From NCBI GenBank assembly GCA_003665825.1, contig QPFY01000005.1, forward strand, positions 1-64,000: 64,000 nucleotides of DNA. The letters are read 5' to 3'. This DNA comes from Microbotryum silenes-acaulis (taxonomy: Eukaryota > Basidiomycota > Microbotryomycetes > Microbotryales > Microbotryaceae). Made by a program: the position numbers and the translations under genes. The notes beneath the pieces were generated by a model, which worked only from the letters and a program-made list of their open reading frames with translations, had not been told where the DNA came from and ran no database searches. Below, one piece after another: positions 58,878-64,000 of the stretch (the first letter of the stretch is position 1; each line of letters opens with the position of its first letter).

Positions 58878-59641
58878 ATCTCGTGTGCGCTGGCAGGGAA
58901 GAGCGGGACGACAGCCCCCACTCGAGAGCGACTCCGCACTTATTCGTTTCGCTAGAACGGCAGTGCACATTGCCTACACTCGCGAAATCTTTCACCCACC
59001 CACCGTCCCAATAAGGTGTAGAGACCTATCTCGAGGCAAGATTCAGTTTTGCAAACCGCGGTCCCTGGGGTGTACGCATCATCCCAGGGTCTCGTTCTGG
59101 GAGATCCCCGAAGCTCTGTTAGAGCCGAAGGTTTACGGAACCTAATCGTCGGGGACTCAGCCATCGAGTTGGTAATGGCAAATGTGCATCCGGGAGCGGA
59201 AATGGAAGAGATGGAAGAAACTCGCGCGCGCTTCCATGGGTTTTGGCCAACGGTCCGCGCAACGTTTCGCAGCACGGGACCCGCGCGTTCGGCACCCACC
59301 GCGGGCATCCATCCCTCGCGAGCTTTGGGTCCAACTGCGACGGCTTTGCGTGGGTCTCGACTCGGCCGACGCAGAGGTCTCGGCTCGACTCGTCATAACA
59401 TCCTTGTCCGTTCACTTGCCTCGGGTGCATCGGCCGAGACGACGGCAGCCTTCGCAGGTCTACCGGCACCCAACACGCCGCGGTATGGATCCCTTCATCC
59501 TGCCCGCGTACTGCTTGGCTCATGATCGAATTGGAGCGTGTCTGCACAAATGTATGTACGAAAAGCTAATCTGATATGCAAAAGAGAACACTGACGAATG
59601 CCATAACCTGACTGCACCTATCCTCGTAGCCACCAACCCGA
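58878..59641. other. spacer between the unknown gene and the XPG-like gene
   Basis: No gene is supported on either strand; frames are short and Arg/Ser-rich. Confidence 0.35.
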
Positions 59642-61389
59642 TCAATCGTCCATGTTGACGTCCCCTCGTGGCGCATCCGTGGCTGCCGGCCTCCCAACAT
59701 CGTTCCTCAAGGCACGGTCGAGTTGCGTGGTCACGGTTCGGTATCGATAGATCGATCCACCGGGGCAACCCCTTCGAGCCGTCTCCTCGGACGAGTCGAC
59801 TGCGACTTTTGGTGCCGTTCGGGCGACCCGAGGCGCTGACTCGGGCGTCGCGTTTTGCTTGGCCTTGTTCGAAGTCGACACGACGGGTTCTCGACGAAGC
59901 GGATCCTCGGGTCCCTCCAACATGAGCGGTGAGTATGCAACTTCTCCCTTGACGGCGCATGACGGGGCGGACATCGTTCGAGCGGGTTTCTTGCTCTCCC
60001 GTGCAAAGTTGTGCTCGCACCGTGTCGCGACCTTGGTATCGAACTTGGCTTTGGTGTCGCTGATGCTGTGGTGACCTCCATGCTTGGGATTGGCGTTGCG
60101 AGGGAAGGCGGAGGGCAGCAGGGGAAATACACGTTCGATCTTGGCAACTTTGTCAAAGAGCTTCTCCTTGCTGAATCGGACGTTGCTGCCGGCAGCTGCG
60201 GTGATCGCGCGACGAGCGGCGTCGGCGCTGAGGTTGGCGGTGGGGTCGTCGACGAGTTCGTTCTTGTCGAACAATGCATCGGATGCGAACAAGTACAATT
60301 GTCGAACGGCCCGGATATGGTCGCAGAGTTCACGAATGTCGTCGGTGGAGAGCGCCGGGGCGTTGATTGGCGGCCCACGGGCAAGTCGTCCGTGAGCATG
60401 GTCGTAATCGCGGAGAAAGGTGTTCAGTTGAAACAGAGGGTTATCGATTGGCACCTTGATTGGTGCCTTGAACCCCCACCCCTTGACCCCTCCAAAGTAG
60501 TCGTTACCGAAAAGGAACGAGAGGACGAAGCGGCCGTCAGAGTCGAGCACTTTCGAGTCGGCGTCGAGAGCGGCGAGGTCAAGAATATCGACAGACTCGA
60601 ATCGTCTGCTGTTCGCTTGCTTGCGAGGGAGGATCCGATACTTCGCAACCGATGCTGATATGAGCATGGCATAATTGCTGTCGCCGCTCACGAGGGCGGT
60701 ACGTTCCGAGACGAGCTCGACACCGCCGATCGAGCCAAACTTGGTCGCGGCCGCGATGATCGGGTCCGTCTCGTGGGCGGCAAGGACGAACGATACATCG
60801 CCTTTCGAAGCGATCTTGCCAAGCTCGACCTTCCGACCTTGTCCTTCAAAGTCCTCTTCCCATGGTTGGGCTGTTGGGAAGGCCTTGTTGAACGCGTCTT
60901 CCGAGATCACGGGGATGGGCGAAGCGGAGAGGACGGACGTCGTTCTCTTCTTGAGACGGCCCTCCACCGTGGCCCTTTTCAACTCGGGTCGGAAACGGGG
61001 ATGATCAAAGAAGACAATGAACTTGGTGGATCGCGAGTCTCGAGATGTCCAATCATGGATCAGGGACTGGATCTTGCAGAGGAACTCGCGTGCTTGGCCG
61101 GCGAGGGCCACAGGTAGGTACAGGCCATTGCCGCATCGAAAATGAACACTGCAGATTACACGGGGACAGGCAAGGTCATTACCATGTTGTCAGTATCTAA
61201 CCTAGTACTTGCAATGGAAGGCTCGGACGTGATGTGATGGGTCAAGGTTGCGAGAGAGAGCTCACCATTGACGTCGTGCTCGACGAGCGAACGTATCGCC
61301 TACCCGACCGTCCTGCAGGACCCCACCTTGCTTGCTGGCACTTTGGCCACGCTCGCATCGATGTACTGCGGGCCGTACCTAACCCCCAT
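59642..61389 (-). CDS. XPG/FEN1-like nuclease homologue
   Basis: Flap-endonuclease fold by motif. A proposed first exon starts MGVRYGPQYIDASVAKV (compare the IDAS of the XPG N region). The main exon (about 61150-59642) has KFIVFFDHPRFRPELKRA, matching the V-F-D-G-x-x-P-x-x-K segment, then LAAHETDPIIAAA (compare the E-A-D helix), ALVSGDSNYAMLIS, and LSFLFGNDYFGGVKGWGFK, which is the helix-hairpin entry. Two expected metal ligands look changed: Asp for the second Glu in HETD, and Asn for the second Asp in GDSN. The C-terminal third is basic, Ala/Pro/Thr-rich and disordered. It is unlike the housekeeping FEN1 in length and motif detail. Exon 1 joining is uncertain; the best acceptor before VHFRCGNGLYLP is TCTGCAG near 61150. 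Confidence 0.65.
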
Positions 61390-62870
61390 GATGATTGGTT
61401 GGAAGGTCGGCAGGATAGTGTGGAGGACAGTTAGGAGATCTCGAGTGAAGCCGGGCCTGGCGGCGATCGAGGCGACCTAGCTCCGAGTCGGACTTCGCAG
61501 GGGACCGAGCTCAAAGCGAGCCGCCCCAGCTCGGTCGGACAAGGCTGCTGGAGCAACAACTGCTGTACCGATCGCGGCGATCTCAACGCTGGGGTGACCC
61601 TTAAGTTTCAATACCCTTAAGTTTCAATCTATCTGCTGAACTTTGTCCGAGCTCTATCGACAAAGTATCCGGTGTTTTCCGAGAAGTGGATCGTTGAGGT
61701 CGATGTGGGGTAATCGTGCCCCTGTCCGCCGATTTAGCTTCAGCTCGGCCGCGGCATTCGGCGCTCGGCGCTTGGCACGGGTGGAGAAGATCGGAAGCGA
61801 GGTGGTGTCATCGATATGACTCATGGCTCAAATTCAAGCGAGCTCGGAGGCGCGCGCTTGTCCCCAGCCCCAACCCCCAAAAGTCAGCGATGACCTCGCC
61901 CACCTCTCTCTCGCTCCTTCTTTTCTCTTCATCGGCACTGGCTCTGCAACGTGGGCCTAGCAAACGTGGCGAGCTGTGCCTCATTCGGGTCCGGCACACC
62001 TCGACCAGCGTGGAGGTTTAACCACACCGTATCCCACCCGATCCGTGAGTACTTCCCTTATCACCACTTCACCCCTTGCTTGCTCGATCGTTGTCGTTCG
62101 GGTGGGACGGCCGTGACTTTCGGACTCGTGCTGACTCGCACCACCCCTCATGATCATCCTCACCTTCCACAGCCCCATGAAGGGCTTTCATCTTCGTTCC
62201 TGAGGACATCATGTTCGACCACGCACTTTCGACCTACTGCTCCGGGACGGTGAGTCGGCTTGTCGTGCGACGTTGCTGCGTGCGGTCGCACGATCGGGAG
62301 GCGGTCGCACAAGAGGAGGTCAACTTGACCTGGCGGCGCTCACCTTGCGACGTGGGCAATCCTGATGAACGGACACTACCATATGTTTGCTCATCTGCAC
62401 TAGATTGATTTCGCCCCTCCTCCAAGCATGGACCTGTTCCGAGCTGGTGAGGAGGCTTGTTCGAAACGCAATCCGACTGTTGAACGGGGACCTGGACGTG
62501 TTGGGGGAAGGTGGGTGCTCGACCTTGATTCAGCCTTCCGAGCGGCGGCGACTGACCCGTTTGCCACTCTCGGACTTGTGCTACAGACATGGGAGAGGGA
62601 GTGATGGGTTGTGGGGCGTCTGTTGTGGATGTCAGGATTGGAGGGGGTTCATTGCCGGTGAAGCTCACAAGATGTCGAAGTATGGTGAGTCAGCTCGTGC
62701 GACGTTCACCTCTCGCTCGTCGCATCAGCAAAATGGCCAAACGCGCGTAAGCGCGCGAAACCTCGTAAAGCAGTCGTTAAGCGGCCTAGAGCTGCTCTTA
62801 AGCGCCCTTAACCACTCGTTAAGCCGCGCGCGCGTTAAGTGTCGCTTAAGTGTACCCTAGATAAGGGACT
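61390..62870. other. spacer with direct repeat, no gene supported
   Basis: An exact 16-bp tandem duplication ACCCTTAAGTTTCAAT lies at 61597-61628. A Pro/Gln/Ser-rich minus-strand frame (62234-62668) lacks an ATG and any motif. From about 62740 on, TTAAGCGC/CGTTAAGC words become frequent. Confidence 0.4.
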
Positions 62871-62925
62871 CTTACGGCGCACTTACGGCGCGCTTACGGC
62901 GCGCATACGGCGCGCTTGCGGCGCG
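62871..62925 (+). repeat. five tandem 11-bp units CTTACGGCGCG
   Basis: Five consecutive 11-mers: CTTACGGCGCA, CTTACGGCGCG (twice), CATACGGCGCG and CTTGCGGCGCG. They are embedded in a wider region (about 62740-63060) rich in TTAAGCGC, AAGCGGTCC and GCGCGC words. The unit contains the palindromic core GCGC. Confidence 0.85.
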
Positions 62926-63116
62926 CTTAAGACTCCTCGCGCGCTTTGTTTGCATACGCAAAGCGGTCCGTAAGCCCTCTTATGCGGCGTAAAGCGGTCC
63001 TAAAGCGACTTTATCCGAACCACAGACTGTGTTTTAAGCGGCTGTTTAGGCAGTCTTATCTTCGCAGCCCCTGATCTGTTGTCATTATAAACCTATGTTA
63101 CACTCATATACTACAG

Positions 63117-64000
63117 TCAAGTGAAGAGAGACTCTTCAAAGTCGCAAGCCCGTTGGGCTGTGATCCTCATCTCGTCACTGGTTCCCCGCCTAGAAACCCC
63201 GGGCCCTCGATACTCCTCGAGGAGTGCTACTTCCACGCTGTTCTGTACTCGATTGGTGACTCGTACCTGCATAGCTTCTGAGTAAAAAGGCCCAGAGCCT
63301 TCTCTACGACGCCTACGCAGTATGGCCATGACGGGACCCTGATAGTGAGTGGCCGAGAACTCGTGCCAGAGCGCTACGGTTTGCTTCGCCACATTCGCAT
63401 TTCTGCCAGCGTCGGACGATTCGGGGAGCGATGGGGGCGGCGTAAGGACCTGCATGGCATACCGAACCTGATCCGTCATAGCAAGAATGTAACGATATGA
63501 TTGGTAGTTTGAAATGGACATTGCTGAACAGTTGAGGAACTTACGCCGGCATATGCATGAGTCAAAAGAGCGAATGCAAGCTCGCGATGATCATTGTCGT
63601 TCGGGTCGAGACCTTCCTTTGGCCATTGGAAAGCAGCAGATTTTTCTTTCCTTATGCCGGCGACGATCTGAACAAAGATCTCGTATAGAAGGTCGTTCTG
63701 AAAATCATCCTCGGCCTCGAAGGAGCAATCGTTCATGTCGACCCCACCCTGAGGGAGAAAGATGTTGTAAGCAGCTTGGTGCCAAAACATATGGCCACAA
63801 TGCTGAATCACACTCGAAGGAGCTGGTAGCGGGGCTTTGGAAAGGCTTACCGTTCCCGCACCGCAACATAACTCTTTGGCCGCCCATTTAGTAGGTTGGA
63901 GATGGAGTACGGCCTTGGCGGTCGATGCCTCACGTTGCCTGTCCGGGTCCAGTTTGTATGCTTTGTAGGTGTATTTCAGCGCCGTCCTTTTGATCAAATT
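63117..64000 (-). CDS. 3' part of an unrecognised gene, cut by the window end
   Basis: Not recognised; the 5' end lies beyond the window. Two exons join across an intron at about 63478-63541 (GTAAGTTCC to GATCAG). The upstream part has TKWAAKELCCGAGTVSL, HCGHMFWHQAAYNIFLP, VDMNDCSFEAEDDFQNDLLY and HRELAFALLTHAYAG. The joined last exon has VRYAMQVLTPPPSLP and ALWHEFSATHYQG, ending FEESLFT. Cys/His residues are scattered without a clear zinc motif. Splicing and phase fit a real gene. Confidence 0.5.

Noticed and set aside
1..64000. CRISPR arrays, bacterial operons or ribosomal RNA genes
   Set aside because: No spaced identical repeats with unique spacers, no polycistronic layout and no rRNA-like sequence were seen; gene structure is eukaryotic throughout.

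Overview
The window is nuclear DNA from an intron-rich fungus. Housekeeping genes are split by many short introns (about 45-100 nt) with CTRAY-type branch points. The GC-rich base composition, the FunK1-type kinase and the style of the conserved genes point to a basidiomycete, most likely a red-yeast or smut-like member of Pucciniomycotina. That placement is inference from gene style, not from a search. Splice junctions were worked out by eye. Where I give a protein length, the exon lengths summed to a whole number of codons.

Layout. (1) 0-9 kb: gene-poor DNA very rich in the short word GTCGAG, with one FunK1-type kinase gene lying between two diverged direct-repeat copies of about 0.9 kb. 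(2) 9.3-12.6 kb: MTR10, a nuclear import receptor. (3) 13-25 kb: a tandem array of one unrecognised gene family, all on the minus strand. It holds three intact three-exon genes, two damaged ones and at least two relic fragments, and four of the genes share a short upstream element. (4) 25.4-33.4 kb: a conserved block with ULP1 (SUMO protease), a Yippee-type zinc-binding protein, MRT4 (ribosome assembly) and LIA1 (deoxyhypusine hydroxylase). (5) 33.9-42.7 kb: a second kinase-like family with two full genes and two relics (one on the opposite strand), plus a small acidic orphan gene. (6) 43.7-44.8 kb: a large imperfect inverted repeat. (7) 45.5-50.7 kb: the divergent proteasome pair PRE3 and RPN12, then a metallo-beta-lactamase-fold hydrolase. 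(8) 50.9-55.9 kb: a very large serine-rich coiled-coil protein. (9) 56.8-61.4 kb: an unrecognised multi-exon gene next to an XPG/FEN1-like nuclease homologue, in DNA that looks accessory. (10) 61.4-64 kb: repeat-rich spacer and the 3' part of a gene that runs off the window.

The housekeeping genes belong to general cell functions (nuclear import, SUMO processing, 60S assembly, eIF5A hypusination, proteasome). They alternate with fast-evolving, duplicated and decaying gene families. The best candidates for something undescribed are the 13-25 kb tandem family with its shared upstream element, and the nuclease-like/unknown gene pair at 56.8-61.4 kb.
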